Shown here: positions 1 to 12,016 of the stretch, in pieces
Layout of the letters: the number at the start of each line of letters is the position of its first letter
Numbering within the stretch: position 1 is the first letter of the stretch
The notes under the pieces: model-generated
What the model was told of the DNA's origin: nothing
Databases searched by the model: none
Seen by the model: only the letters and a program-made list of their open reading frames with translations
Source of the DNA: Skeletonema tropicum
Lineage: Eukaryota; Bacillariophyta; Thalassiosirophyceae; Thalassiosirales; Thalassiosiraceae
NCBI GenBank assembly: GCA_037178625.1
Contig: CM074130.1
Location: 1,922,001-1,986,000 of the forward strand
DNA: 64,000 nucleotides
Direction: 5' to 3'
Position numbers and translations under genes: made by a program

Positions 1-1971
1 TCGCTTGAGTCGGCATCCCCGTCATCGCGGGCGAGATTGCAATCCAGGTCGATGTAATTGTATGTCTTGTCGGTTCTGTAATGTATCTGATCGAGGTCGC
101 CTGCACAAAATGATGTCATTAGTAAAATGGAGCAGTGCACAATTTTACCAATAGTTTGTGTACCATGTACAACATAGTTCAAAATAAACTCACCTGTGGT
201 ATCAGCGGACAGGTCGTCGTCATCATCGTCCAATTGAGAGTAAGACGAATCGCTGTTGGACACATGATCGGATTTATCGCCAACTGAGTCATCGCTTGTC
301 TGTGTCACGGGAGATATAATCTCCACATCATCGTCATCATCCTCATCATCACTTTCGCTCAAGCAGTCAATCAATGTATCTCGGTGATTTCGATACAGGC
401 TGGTGATGTGTACTATGAGGTCATACATTTCGGTCCTCAATCTATTGATGTCGTCTGCGTTGTAATCAAACAAGTCATGACTGCTTATACAGCTGGCGAA
501 ATTGTCAGTGAAATCTTTATTCTTGACCTTCAAGTCACCATCTGAACTAGATTGTAAGCGTAGCGACATACGTGTACGCCACAGTCGTAGCCGTTCCCCT
601 GGTCCATAACTGGTATAACACAAAAGAGCGTGAGATTGAGATAGTGAAACGACACAGTAACTGAAATTGATTGACTGATAGACTTCGCTCACCTTCGGGA
701 AAATGCAATTGGAACGACTTGTGTCTATGAGAGAAAGGCATCTCGAATCTATCTAGCGCATCATCATGATGCCTTCTCCACTCTGCGTTGAGAACGTTTC
801 GAACAGCTTGCGCTATTTCCCTCCTGTTGTGGAGAGTACCGCTCCCAAGTGAATCCAAGTGTATCATAGCTGTGACATCTTTGCTGTAGGTCGTATCCCC
901 AAATCTTGCTTTGGTCTGTTTTATCAGGTTTGGATTCAGTACCGCTACTAACGACCAATGACTGGCAAGGTGCACAGGAAACATGACGATTTTCTTCTCG
1001 AAAATGTTGACATTCTTCAGGAACTTCTTCATCGTGTCACTGTACCCCTCGCTCAGGACCCCTGACAGGAGATACGTTGAACAGATGTGCACAGAAGAAG
1101 CGTTGTCGCCAGGGCATCTGGGTGTTGATATCCACTTGAACCAGAATTGCAGTACCGCGTCATTTAACCACTGTCCAGGTTTAAGCGTCGCCAGATCCAT
1201 TCCGTGAACAATCAAATTCCTTTTCATACTGTCCCTGAGAGAGTTCTCGAAAAATGCGGCGTAGTTTGATGCATCATCTTGCCCGATGAGTTTTTTGCCA
1301 GCCTGTGGGATAGGTCAGTCGAACATTTGTCTGCAAGCAAGAGGCTGCTATTGCTCGTCTTGAAAGGTATCACGAAACATTGTGATAATATGTCGACTGC
1401 CACTGGCAATGGTGTAAAGCTTTTCTGGGTCACCGATGATGCAGATGGTGGTTCAGCCGAGATCACATTCTGCTGTTGTCGTATGCCTGCACGAACCAAG
1501 TCATCACAGACTGTGCGCGCATTGGGACTCTTGACATCGTGCTGCTGAAGCGTAACAATGCTGGATAACGCGCCACAACTACAATGATTGTAGTTAGCAG
1601 CTCAGACGGTCCTCCCTTTCTTGCATTGAATTGTATCACCGACTCGCGGTGACCTTCCTGTAATTTGAGAGCGACGGATTTGCTTTGCTCTTTAATTACC
1701 TTAATCAGTATTCCTTTATTACGTAGTTGCTTAACTCCAAGGACAGTCCGTAACCAGCTCGTCACGAAAAGTATGATGTGCGGCAAAGATATTACAGTCG
1801 CTTGGTAATTTGGTAAAATTGTGCAGTGGACAGATTTACAAATGTCAGTCAGTAAGTGATACCAAACCAAAGCAAATACGAATCAAAGCGTACGACAACG
1901 TGATGGCAACACTCACTTGGCGTTGTCGTCGATTCACCTACATGTGACTCCTTCACCGGAGTGACAACTGC
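1..1971 (-). CDS. Ulp1/SENP-type cysteine protease gene (partial, multi-exon, possibly damaged)
   Basis: The C48 peptidase core reads on the minus strand from about 1310 to 550. It shows the PGQWLND entry motif, catalytic His in ASHW, Asp in IHLDSLG, and, after a short intron (about 698 to 629), the Gln and Cys in DQGNGYDCGVHVC. Such enzymes cut SUMO-like modifiers and are often carried by large eukaryotic transposons. After the Cys motif the frame shifts by one base (about 545-560) and continues as an acidic tail. An intron at 193-101 joins in frame (phase 1) to coding sequence that leaves the window. Upstream of the core, frame changes and in-frame stops near 1310-1370 mean either unresolved small exons or decay. 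A likely upstream exon at 1971-1918 has a good acceptor and a GTGAGT donor. The family call is firm; the exon model is not. Confidence 0.72.
118..153. repeat. palindrome family copy 1 (inside an intron)
   Basis: Imperfect inverted repeat (core GTAAAATGGAGCAGTGCAC followed by AATTTTAC). It lies within the minus-strand intron 193-101 of the protease gene, whose 5' end is GTGAGTTTATTTTG. Confidence 0.7.
1806..1845. repeat. palindrome family copy 2
   Basis: Contains GGTAAAATTGTGCAGTGGAC followed by a degenerate mirror arm. It lies 70-110 bases downstream of a minus-strand GTGAGT donor at 1917, so it is probably also intronic. Confidence 0.6.
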
Positions 1972-2124
1972 AAGTACAAGAACGCAATTAAAAGAAAAAG
2001 GCGCTGATTAGTAACGACGACGAAATTTCTTATTGTTAAAAAGAAATGCAGATATATCCCAATTCATGTATAGAATCCCACCAATCCTCCCCACCCCATT
2101 CTACTCCCCAAACTCAGTGGCTAA

Positions 2125-5100
2125 TCATTCCATGATAGTATCCTCAATAATTTCGTTCCAATCAGGAAAATTTCCACTCTTGAAGACATTTCTCCTCTCA
2201 TTTTCAGTGACATCGTCAAACGACGAGTAACCAATAGATTGAAGGTGCGCTTTGATTCCGAAGTCGGTCAGGTACTTGTTCAAAGGTACTCCGTAAGTGA
2301 CTGAATCAAACCCAGATTTCCAAGTATGTTGAAAGTCCGAAATAATGTCTTGCAAAAGCTCATTCCTGTCTTTGTATGGAACGTTCTTTTTGGGGCGGTT
2401 CCTGAACTTGCCCTCAAGGAATCGATTGTACATCGTGTTGTTATTCTCTTCCATGACCTTCAAAGCAATGTACGCTGGTTTTTCTGCATCGCTCATCAAT
2501 TGCTTCATTCTGTTCTCGATCTTTCGCAAGTGGGTCTCGATCGGAAAGCTGCCAGTAGGTACCATAAGCACTGTAATCAACTTTGTCACTGGATAATTCG
2601 ATGTAGTTTGTTTTCTCTTGAGAATGTTGTCGGTGGAGTAGTTTTGTTCCTTAATGAAGGTTTCCGTGAAACATTCGTACCAGTTAGGCACCGTGTCTCC
2701 AGCACTGGATACATTGTTCCAGTAAGTCAGTAGAATCGATCTGACATGCTCACCCTTCAGGTACCAGGCCCTACGCCCCATCTCCGTAAAGAAGATAATA
2801 TAGACTTGTTTACTGGACTTGTTGTGTGTGATAGGACAAGACACTTCAACAGTAATCGGACTCAACGATGATTTCAGAGGAGAAGATGTACCAGTCGTGA
2901 CAGAAGAAATATCCACGTTTTGCCATGCTCCACCGCCACCGCCACCGCCATTGTGACTATGATCACCTATAGTACTCTCGCTCCCCAATACCTCCATACC
3001 AGTCAAGCTTGTAGAACCGCCCGACTTGAACTCACCTTTCACTTCTTCAGCAGTAACCATCGACGAAGAAGTTGCAGGAGACGATACAACATTGCTCTTC
3101 CCCTTTTCCAACAATTTGATCCTTTTCAACAGAGCAGCTTTTTCTTGAGCTAACCTGTCTTCAATGCTGCGTTTACACGGTTGAGAACCATGGTCGAGCA
3201 AGGATGTGGGCTTCCCAACCACCTTCTTCCTCACAGGAGTGGTAAAAAGAGACCTAGCAGTACTAGCATCACTGACTTCTTCAATTACTTCGCTTGTAGC
3301 TTTGGTCAACTGGATAGAACCCCGCTTCTGCTCAGCGGTAAGACTACCACTCAGTTTCTTATACGGATTCTGCACAGGTTGAACTTTGCTTACACGAAAC
3401 GCAGAGACCCCAACAATGCAATCGTTACCTGAATCATGATCTTGATAAAGTAGACGAAACACAAGATTTCTGTCATCAATCGCCACACCCGTCATGTTGT
3501 TTGCCCCCCAATCAGGTAAATTAATGACTGTAAAACTTTTCGCAGACCAGTCTTTGTGAGGGGGTATTGCAATCGCCACTCTAACTTGGCAACGCACACA
3601 GATTGCGCTCAACAGAGATTTGTACCAATCAATTGAATGAGCGAGCGATCTCTTAAAATGAGTCTCTTCTTTCAACCACTCTGCGACAACTTTTTTGCTG
3701 CCTTCAGCGTAGACCTCGTTATTACAAAAGTCATCCAACTGACTAGCACACCATTTCAAGAATAACTCGTAAGTAAAACATTGCATCGGATGGTTCGTCT
3801 CTTGAAAAAAGGCAAGTAAACTTCTTGCAATTGATGAAGGTAGGCCGAACTTATCACCTGGGTCAGACACTTCCAACTCATTCCAATTATTTGTCTCCTT
3901 CAACAGCTGGAATACTGATGATACAAAGCCATCATCCCTCACAACATCAATTTCATCACTGCTGCGGTCCGATGAATTATTTTGCTTTGATTGCTCGTCA
4001 GTACCACTGATATCATCGAATTGATCATCATCGTCATGACCATCTAGACCATCATCATCGGAAGTGGTCAAATCCAAATCCCTCTCGATATAAACGGACA
4101 CACCAGCAACATTGTCACCACCATCACCGAGGCGACAATCAGTAATAGTGCGGTCAATGAGTAGCCTGAAATAGACTTTTCTTGGGCACTTTAGCCCGCC
4201 TGGAGCGAAGGAAACAATCCTCGTTTCACCGCTTTCTCCATGGCATCCATCAGGTGGCAGCAGCACACAAATTTCAAGACACATGATTGTGCTCAATACA
4301 TCGAGCAATGTGAAATACCAGTCAATCGAGCGATGTACTTTGTTGTATGAGTATTCGCATTCATAAATGAATTCGTCCATCACTCTTTTGATACGAGGAT
4401 AGAAGGGTTCATTCGCAGCCATATACATGACATCAGCGACGAACGGCAGCAGTTTCTCCTCTGTGTTGAGAGCCACGTTATCAACTACACAAGCGAGTGC
4501 GTGGAGGATACTAAAAGTGTTCCTCGGTACCAACTTGTCACCGGTCGGCCTCTGAACATGATCCGCACCAGCTGTAATGATTTGTTTCAATCGCATCTTC
4601 TTTGCTAATTTCGACATTGCCAAATTGTCAACATCGTCCGTAACAGAAAAAGTTTCTTGATACTCATTTACAACGAGTTTCCTGAGTCGTTGTACACTAT
4701 CAGCAATATCACCTCTTGCAATCAAATCAACAGTATCAACGAAGTCATTAGGATTGCCATTCGACTTAGACGAGGGAGGAGCAGTCTCAGTGACGTTCGA
4801 TGGAGAGGAATGTGCCTTCGCTCGCGTCAAACTCTTGAAAACTTTGTTGTCAGGGGAGAGGTAATGGTGGTAAATAGTTCCGCGGGATTTGCCGCCCTTA
4901 CGCTTGATACTCTTCCTTTTCCATCCATCCGAGAGATCTGAATGGGTGTAATCAACCCACTCATTCTCGCTATGTAGAAGGCAGTTGCATTTATTTATTA
5001 GGTAAAATTGTTCAGTGATCGATTATACTAAAATGATTCAATAAGCAAGCGATACTTAGTGCGGCAGTGCACATGCACACAAAATAAACTCACATGATAG

Positions 5101-5870
5101 TTGAATCAGGAGAGGCCTTCTCTCGGACAGGTACCGGTTTAGACTTTTTCGTGACAGCACCTTTCTCGGACAAATCCGGTTCATCATCATCTTGAACAGG
5201 TTGATCACGGGAGCCCGAATGAGTTTTGTCTTCAAGTACAAGTTTCCCGTTCTCATCACTGGTGTGAAGTTGAAGGTTGAAAAAAAAACTTGTAAGTAAA
5301 AAGGAAAGACAGAATTTGTAAAACGGTACAATGAACAAAAATACCAAAATCATTGAACCACACGAAGGTTAACCTTCTCTCTTACCAAAAATGCTCACAA
5401 TTTGAAGTGTACGGCGCTTGGCTTGTACCTCCTTTCTGAGCAATAGCGGCAAACATTAAGAAGTTGACCGCTGCAGACACCAGATCATCTTTGTCAGTAG
5501 AATCAGTCTTACCAACTGGGACATTCGGGTAATGTTCAGACAGTTCATTCAGGATGTACTTGATTGACCCGACTTCAAAGACGGAAAGAGCAGAAAAGAG
5601 CAGTTGTTCCTTCTCCAACTTGGCAACGTCAAACCCATCGCCTAATGCAACAGACGCTAGCAGCGAGAAGATACGATCGTCGGTACGCACCAAACGCCAA
5701 TTGATGTCTGTTACGCTCAATGCAATGACAGGAGCCGACGGTTTAGCGGCAGTCTTGACCCCTGACGAAGTAAGACGTGCATCGACATTGCTCCGATTCC
5801 GCACGGCACGGAAGCCCTTACCATTACTACCAACGGTGGATATAACTGGATTTGTGTTGCCAAACTTCAT
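2125..5870 (-). CDS. large three-exon protein with an MBD-like domain and an internal duplication
   Basis: Exons 5870-5386, 5258-5094 and 4969-2125 join in frame (phases 2 and 2) to give 1,164 residues. Introns are 127 and 124 nt. Residues about 230-275, split from the main reading frame by the second intron, resemble a methyl-CpG-binding domain: GW followed by a basic stretch, then YHHYLSPDNKVFKSL, matching the family pattern of Tyr-x-SP-x-x-K-x-F-x-S. Further on, a segment of about 180 residues occurs twice, marked by RSIDWYFTLL (about 429) and HSIDWYKSLL (about 660), each followed by a hydrophobic strand ending in PP. The first copy ends in an acidic stretch. The C-terminal third (about 800-1164) is unrecognised. 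Known MBD proteins bind methylated DNA or chromatin; here that is inference. No DDE or RNase H triad was seen. Confidence 0.75.
4998..5032. repeat. palindrome family copy 3 (inside an intron)
   Basis: Contains GGTAAAATTGTTCAGTGATC then a mirror arm ending ATTATAC. It sits in intron 5093-4970 of the MBD-like gene, which starts with the same 14 bases (GTGAGTTTATTTTG) as the protease intron at 193. Confidence 0.7.
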
Positions 5871-6736
5871 TATTTATTCGGACAATGTAGAAATGTGATG
5901 ATGTAAATGATGCAATGCATAATTTATGAGAGCTGTTGAACGGCTCGACAACGTACAAACTGCCTACATAACCGCCGCCAACGCACCAGCGCAATAATCA
6001 GCAGAGAACAATGCAATCAATAACCAACCACGTCATGAAGTAAACGAGTTCCTTCGTAAGCTACGTCGGCAACACAAGATCTTGTGGTTCAACACATCGA
6101 CAACACGTCGACAAAAAGATTCAGCTCAACACAAGACGTCGACGTGGAGTTAAGAACTGACGTATTGATCAGTACGTGGCCAAAGATCGGCAGTTATTCA
6201 AATGCAAACACGTCGGCAACCAACGTCGGCGTCTATTTAGACTTGCATCAATAGACGACTCGGCAGATAATGTAATTGAGCCAATGTCGACCTGAGTACT
6301 TGCTGCATGAACTTAAATACTTTTTTGTTCATTGGATTTTGCCAACACCTGACTTCTGGTACTTTGTGACGTAAGACGATTGGAATCAAGTGTACTAATT
6401 CCTTAAGTAACGAAGTTTACCACGTCACTCAGAGAAAAAATGAAGAAAATAGATGGTGACGGGGATGCACACCGGAAAGAACGAAGAAGCTCATCGACAA
6501 TCTGACTTAATTAGCCTGGAAAAGTCCTTTCTAGCACAAATCAAGCGATTTTTAGATCTAAATCATAAGATATAGCATCTAAATGACAATCAAAATGGGC
6601 ATTTCAGCGGGGATAGGAGGGGGGAAAATCCCAACACTTCAAGTTTAAGTTCCGGAAGTAATTCAGAGCAAAGCACCGCACCCAACGAATCCGCCGCACA
6701 GATCTCGCATAAAACGCAACAGCGCTCCACCAAATC
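5871..6736. promoter_or_regulatory. divergent intergenic region between the MBD-like gene and the 1,188-aa gene
   Basis: 866 bp separating two divergent starts, so it should hold both promoters. It contains several ACGTCGGC or CGTCGAC-type repeats between 6060 and 6240. No coding sequence or clear TATA box was recognised. Confidence 0.4.
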
Positions 6737-9700
6737 ATGACCGACAAACAACATCCAACTGAACACGATAACGACGACACCATGAACTCACCTGAAGCTA
6801 CAGATGCAACTGAATCTGCGGTTGAATCTGCAGCTGAAGCTGTGGACGCAAAAAGCACGTTAAAGGAGACAACGAGTCCGCCGGACAACCAGATGAACAC
6901 CCCCGGAAAGAATAACACACCTACCGATCATACTGCCGAGGCTGTCACCAGACCAACCACCAACAACGTTATCACCCCTGACAAACCAACAGCAGGTACA
7001 GAAACGACTACGCAGCAAGTCGAGGAAGATCGACCTGAGCATTACATCAAAGGCACAAATACGGGCCTGCCAACAAAAATTAGTGCTACGGTTTTCGTTT
7101 GCTTCACCCATTTGGATAAAGAAGGCAAATTGGTAGCGGAGAATGTAAATCAAGCGGTACCACAGCAAGAGAAGATACTCGGGCTATTGAAACTGGTGGC
7201 TACGGGTAAATCCGGCGACAACAAAGAAATGAACGACAGTCAGATACACTTACACTTCAGCAAGAAAGCAGCGGAGGATGATTCCGCGGAAGATTGCGTG
7301 AGTTTACTTTTGTTGAATCTGCGCAACGAACCATTTTGTAAAATTGATCACTGTACAAATTTGGGAATGTTGATTCGTTGATCGATTGCGATGTTGCACA
7401 GAACGAATTTGTAAATTTGATCACTGTACAATTTTGGTAATATTGATTCGTCGATCGATTGCTGCAGCCAAACTACATCATGCTACTTGATTTGTATAAT
7501 TGCTCACTGTGCGATTATACGAATATTGATTTATAGATCCGTTGCTGAACTCACAACTAACACTTGATTGATGCTACTCCACATTAATAACAGGAGAAGA
7601 CAGAACCAGTCAATGCAACTCATATGTCATTGATTGCATCCAGTGAAGAAGCGAGGACTAGTGTGGCTTACGGATTGCCATTCACGTATGTTCCAGAGCT
7701 ATCACACTTAATCGACGTACTCAACGGAGATGATGGTAGTGGCACAGATGAAACGAAAAGAGAAATATCAGAGGCATTAACTGCTAATGTGACAACAGTC
7801 GAAGGTCAACGAAAGCTTTTGAGCACTGCAAGAAAGCACCATTGGCTAGATGAAAGTCAAAATGAAGTCAATGTGGCAGTCCAAGATGGTATCGAGGGAT
7901 TTGGTCATTTCTACACTTCCTTCACTGCTTCATTGAAATTCTATGTCACAGCTGTTGAAGGCAACCACCGCTTGATAGCATTATTGGCAGCTCTGCTGCG
8001 ATGCAAAGTGAAGAGAGAGTCAGGCTACTTCTTCAAGCCAAGCAATCCCGGAGATCCGACGTTCTTGACCAATTCATTCGTAGGAATTGAAGATAACGAA
8101 CATGACGCCATGGAGAATGCTCTTGAGAAATTGAAAAAATCGGACAGTGATGCAATATTGAGCCACCCCTTCGACGCTCACATTACAGTAGCATCAAGGA
8201 CTGCTACCGAATCTTTCCCCGCGCCTCACCTCGCGGAAACTCTTCTAGCCGAGAAAAGCAAGAACGTGAGCAAAAGGAAGCTTGGATCAACAGTACTAAA
8301 TATATACAGAGGCTTAACTAAGCATAATTCTGTGAGAAGAGACCATGAGGATTGGACTGAGAAGGAAGTTGGTACTAACGGTAAGATAGTCAGCAAAGGT
8401 AAAGTTTTGACCATAAAGGGGCTGAGAGCGCGAACGGCAAGGACACTTGAAGAGTTTGAAGATGACCCAAGTTTCACCGAAGAGCCGCTCACTCAATACT
8501 ACGAGAATCCAATGCGTGAATACGAGACGTGCCAAAACGAAGTGCAGCTCAGAGTTGATGGTGGAGGACCAAATGATGTACTCAAATTGCCTGTCAAGTG
8601 TAATATGGACAACTTCGGTTCTACAGGGAACTACCCGATGACTGTTGAGCACAGCATGGCCAGATTTTTCCCACTCGCGGTAGCGGTACAGTCATTGCTT
8701 GAAACTGATGGAATGCAGCTATTTACCTCAAAGCAGATAAGCGCAATGTTGGCAGGCGGAATTATTATGCCAAGATCAGGAGTGAACACGATTGTGATAC
8801 CCAAGGATGATACTGATGGAAAATACAATGACACGCCTAAACTATGGGACAGGTCAGTTGAAGGGATCATGGCGACAAGTACTGCAGCGTTGGTCTACAC
8901 AGTCGAGTCTGCCAAACTGTTCAACGCAGATGCCTTGCTTGATCAAACTTTAAATGCCTTCAGCATCATGTCGCAAACCAAAGATATGGCGAATGATTTG
9001 AGATTGAGTATTGGTAAGAACAAGCTTGGTATCATTTCATTCGTAAACTTGTGCTCGTTGTACCTTGACTAACAAGTATCTATTCATTGAAATCAAGCGA
9101 AAAGTTTCGGATTGATTAGTATGGCAGCAAAAGAGATCGCAGTTGTCCTGAAGACGCTGAAGGAAGATGAAGGCACAGAGAGAGATGTGAATATCGCGGC
9201 ACTAAACTTCATGGTGACAATGAATCTATTACACGAGTACATGCAACTCATTGCTTCTACCCCTGAAGACATCCAAGTTAGTGAAGACCTATTGAGAGAA
9301 GACAACCAGGATTTGGTCGGTGAAGCTATCAGAGAATTCTTGGTAAGAAAGAAAGACAAGGACAAGACTTCACGTCTCGATAAAGAGCAATTGCTGGCAA
9401 GTAACGTCATTGAGGCGGTCAGAGTGACGAATGAGACAGGTGCAAGTTCAACCAAAAGACAAAGCAAGATACCGACTAAGGGTAGAGATGTGATGACCAT
9501 CGTAACAGCTCCTGGTGATATGACACTAGTAGAGCTCATTTGCCACATCTTTTGTTGGAATGTGGTTCGATCCGCAGAGAAAGAGAGAGGCAATCCGAGA
9601 AAGCTCCAAGACCTCTTCTTCGGAAAAGACAAGCGATTCAAAACGACAAGCGACTCAGTGAAAACATCAAGTCAGTTGATGAAGGTTCTAAAGATTGGGA

Positions 9701-10683
9701 ATGAAACGGTCACATCTAGAATCGAATCACCGAGTGACTTTCAAATGACAGGATCGTTGTTATCGCTAACGCAGCTGGGCGACTTGATCAGAGGGACTGC
9801 GCAACTTAAGGGCAAGCTCATCCGTACGTACACACTTCCAACGAAACCTGCTGCTACCAAGGAGGGAAAGCCAAGCAAAAGAAAGGAGAGTAAGAAGAGG
9901 AAGTCGGAGAAGCATCAAAGTAAAGACAAAAATGGATCAACAACTGATACAGAGGAGACAAATTCGAAAAAGCAACGCACCAATGATTGTGCCAGTAAAA
10001 CGATCGTGTCGCAACAGTCAGGCAATACGACGCAGCACGAACTCCACGGACGAGAGAGCAAGGATGAATTGAGAGCTAGAGCCGTGAAAGCAGCACAGAA
10101 TAAAGTTGGTAAAGATATCTTGGGAGAAGGATTAATGACAAACATTGCAAAAGCAATCATTGATGAATTGTTCCCTACACTTCCAGAAGCAGAAGCTGAT
10201 ATAGATGAGATGATTGAAAGTGACGATGTCGTGGCAAGAACCGAAACAACATTCGAAGCAGTAGAAGGATATGAGGTAGGAAAACAGTACGACCAAACTG
10301 GATTCTTTGACGTCATCAACCTCGCGTGGAGTAACATGAAATGGAGAGGAAGGAAGAAAAAGCACAAAACGAACAAACGTATTGGGTTGACTACGAAGGA
10401 GCAACAGATGGCTGAGAAGTGGGCAAAGAACTTGTTTGGCTTACCTTTGAAGACAGCTATTACGCAGATCGTGAAGGAAATGAACAAGTCAATCGTCTTT
10501 TTGCACAGAAAAAACGGAGAGGAATATAAGAGAGTGTTCAACGTGAGCGGCAAGAAAGGTGACACTGTCGTCGATCCTTACAACACAATTTACATCTACG
10601 GAGAACCATCAGTCGACGGCGCTAAGAGAACAACAAACAACGCAAATTACAGGTGGATGGTACCAAATGAGACAGAAGAATAG
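6737..10683 (+). CDS. orphan 1,188-aa protein, three exons
   Basis: Exons 6737-7297, 7594-9013 and 9098-10683 join in phase and sum to 1,189 codons. Intron 1 (296 nt) holds three palindrome copies. Intron 2 (84 nt) has donor GTAAGA and a branch-like GACTAAC 26 bases before its AAG acceptor. Without that splice the middle part would stop at 9072 and a separate gene would start at 9121. The N-terminal 150 residues are Thr/Glu/Asp-rich and disordered-looking. The middle has a short stretch, TAVEGNHRLIALLAALL, loosely like the Gly-x-His-Arg motif of ParB-like folds; this is only a resemblance. Residues about 880-960 are Lys/Ser-rich like a nuclear localisation region. The C-terminus is basic and unrecognised. 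It is divergent from the MBD-like gene and shares its intron palindromes, so the two probably belong to one element. Confidence 0.7.
7333..7525. repeat. three tandem palindromes within one intron (copies 4-6)
   Basis: Copies at 7333-7366, 7406-7443 and 7490-7525, each built around TTGATCACTGTACAA or TTGCTCACTGTGCGA. Each is followed by a related tail (GATTCGTTGATCGATTGC and variants), giving a repeat period of roughly 75-85 bp. All lie inside intron 7298-7593. Confidence 0.75.
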
Positions 10684-10844
10684 CTAACAACAGGGGAATG
10701 GGGAGCATAACAAGGAGAGACAACGAAAGCTTGACCGACGACCAACAACAGGCTATAACGACGGAAAGGGTTGATGAAACACGAGACAATTGGTCAGCCA
10801 TAAAAAGTAACAAAACTAAGAACCATAACATAAGAACTTCGCCC

Positions 10845-10881
10845 AATTAGTAAAACTGTGCAATGCACAATTATAGAAATT
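10845..10881. terminator. palindrome copy 7 between convergent gene ends
   Basis: AATTAGTAAAACTGTGCA then ATGCACAATTATAGAAATT. It sits in the 216-bp gap between the stop of the 1,188-aa gene (10683) and the stop of the minus-strand gene (10900). The position suits a bidirectional 3'-end hairpin, but a repeat insertion is equally possible. Confidence 0.45.
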
Positions 10882-10899
10882 GATACACGATACATCAGA

Positions 10900-11769
10900 C
10901 TAGTCCACGACAATATCAGCGGATAACTGCTCGAAATTCAAACAATAAACCTTGAGAAGAACGCTGTTGAAGACTTCGTCAGCAAGAAGCTCTGACATAT
11001 GAGACAAATTGAACACGTCAAAATCGCGGTCCAACAAACCACGCTTGGACACCAAAAGGGCGTTGATATCCATGCAAAACATAAAAGTCTCTGAAATGGG
11101 ACGTCTGCATTCAATCATACGATTCAGGAGATCTAATTGGTACTGGAGTTGACCCAGTTCTCTAATAGAGAAATTGTCTGGCCCAGCGACGGATTTCATG
11201 ACAAGAGCTTTCCGTGAAAGCAACAAGCTGATGTCGGAGCACAATCCATAAGCTACATCGACAGAGAACAGTCTCTCGCAGCGAATAGTGCACAAAGAAG
11301 ATGTGCATGGGGAATGGCTTGAAACACATCGTTGGTTGCACAGCTGGGATGGAAGAAAACGAACTAACCCCAAATAAAGAACATCGGCGCAGCCGAGACA
11401 AGCGTTGAGCTCTGTGACGTCCAATAACGACCACCCTGATTGCATCACAACCAAATCCCAAAAATACCATATTGATAAGTCGAACAGAACATCACATTTG
11501 CTCAACAGCTTAGCAGCCAAAGACGATCGAAGCAAAACGCCGCCTACAAGCCGAAACGATGCAAGAGAGCGTTGATCGGAACCAAACAACTGTGAGACGA
11601 TGGTTTCGTCCAACACATCAACCGATATGCAAGAGCTACTACTACAAGCATGCAACTCACAAAATGATGCACTGTAATTGTCAAACAAGGACAAGACCTT
11701 AGTCCTTGGTATAGGGCGATTCACAACGATACGAGATGAACGAACGTCCCTCGATCTAATATACACCAT
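10900..11769 (-). CDS. orphan 289-aa Leu/Ser/Cys-rich protein
   Basis: An uninterrupted reading frame from ATG at 11769 to a TAG just before 10900. It is rich in Leu, Ser and Cys, including clusters such as CSSSSC and paired Cys spaced through residues 40-190. No signal peptide, membrane segment or known domain was recognised. It converges on the 1,188-aa gene and is divergent from the small gene at 12017. The length and open frame support a gene; the function is unknown. It may be an accessory gene of the same element. Confidence 0.55.
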   Translation of the reverse strand: MVYIRSRDVRSSRIVVNRPIPRTKVLSLFDNYSASFCELHACSSSSCISVDVLDETIVSQLFGSDQRSLASFRLVGGVLLRSSLAAKLLSKCDVLFDLSIWYFWDLVVMQSGWSLLDVTELNACLGCADVLYLGLVRFLPSQLCNQRCVSSHSPCTSSLCTIRCERLFSVDVAYGLCSDISLLLSRKALVMKSVAGPDNFSIRELGQLQYQLDLLNRMIECRRPISETFMFCMDINALLVSKRGLLDRDFDVFNLSHMSELLADEVFNSVLLKVYCLNFEQLSADIVVD

Positions 11770-12016
11770 TGAAATGATGAAGCATCAACAAAACAAAGAG
11801 AGATGTCTAGAGAGAGACAGCTGAAAGCTGTCTATGTTATGGAGTATTTAGTTATGTGTAATAGAAAAGAATCTGTGGTCATGTGTATCAGTTCGGCGAC
11901 GAACACAAGAAATATGTAATTACGAGAAAATAGCCACAAACACAATCGCTTGAGAAACCACTGATGAGAACCAAATTGGGGCAAGTTATTTCTTCACTAC
12001 GATACTCTCACTGAAT

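Noticed and set aside
7381..7560. CRISPR-like array from the three regular repeats
   Set aside because: Only three diverged palindromes with similar, not unique, spacers, inside a eukaryotic intron.
9014..9121. Two separate genes, 7624-9072 and 9121-10683
   Set aside because: A GTAAGA donor, a GACTAAC branch-like site and a phase-matched acceptor join them; the alternative remains possible and is noted in the feature.
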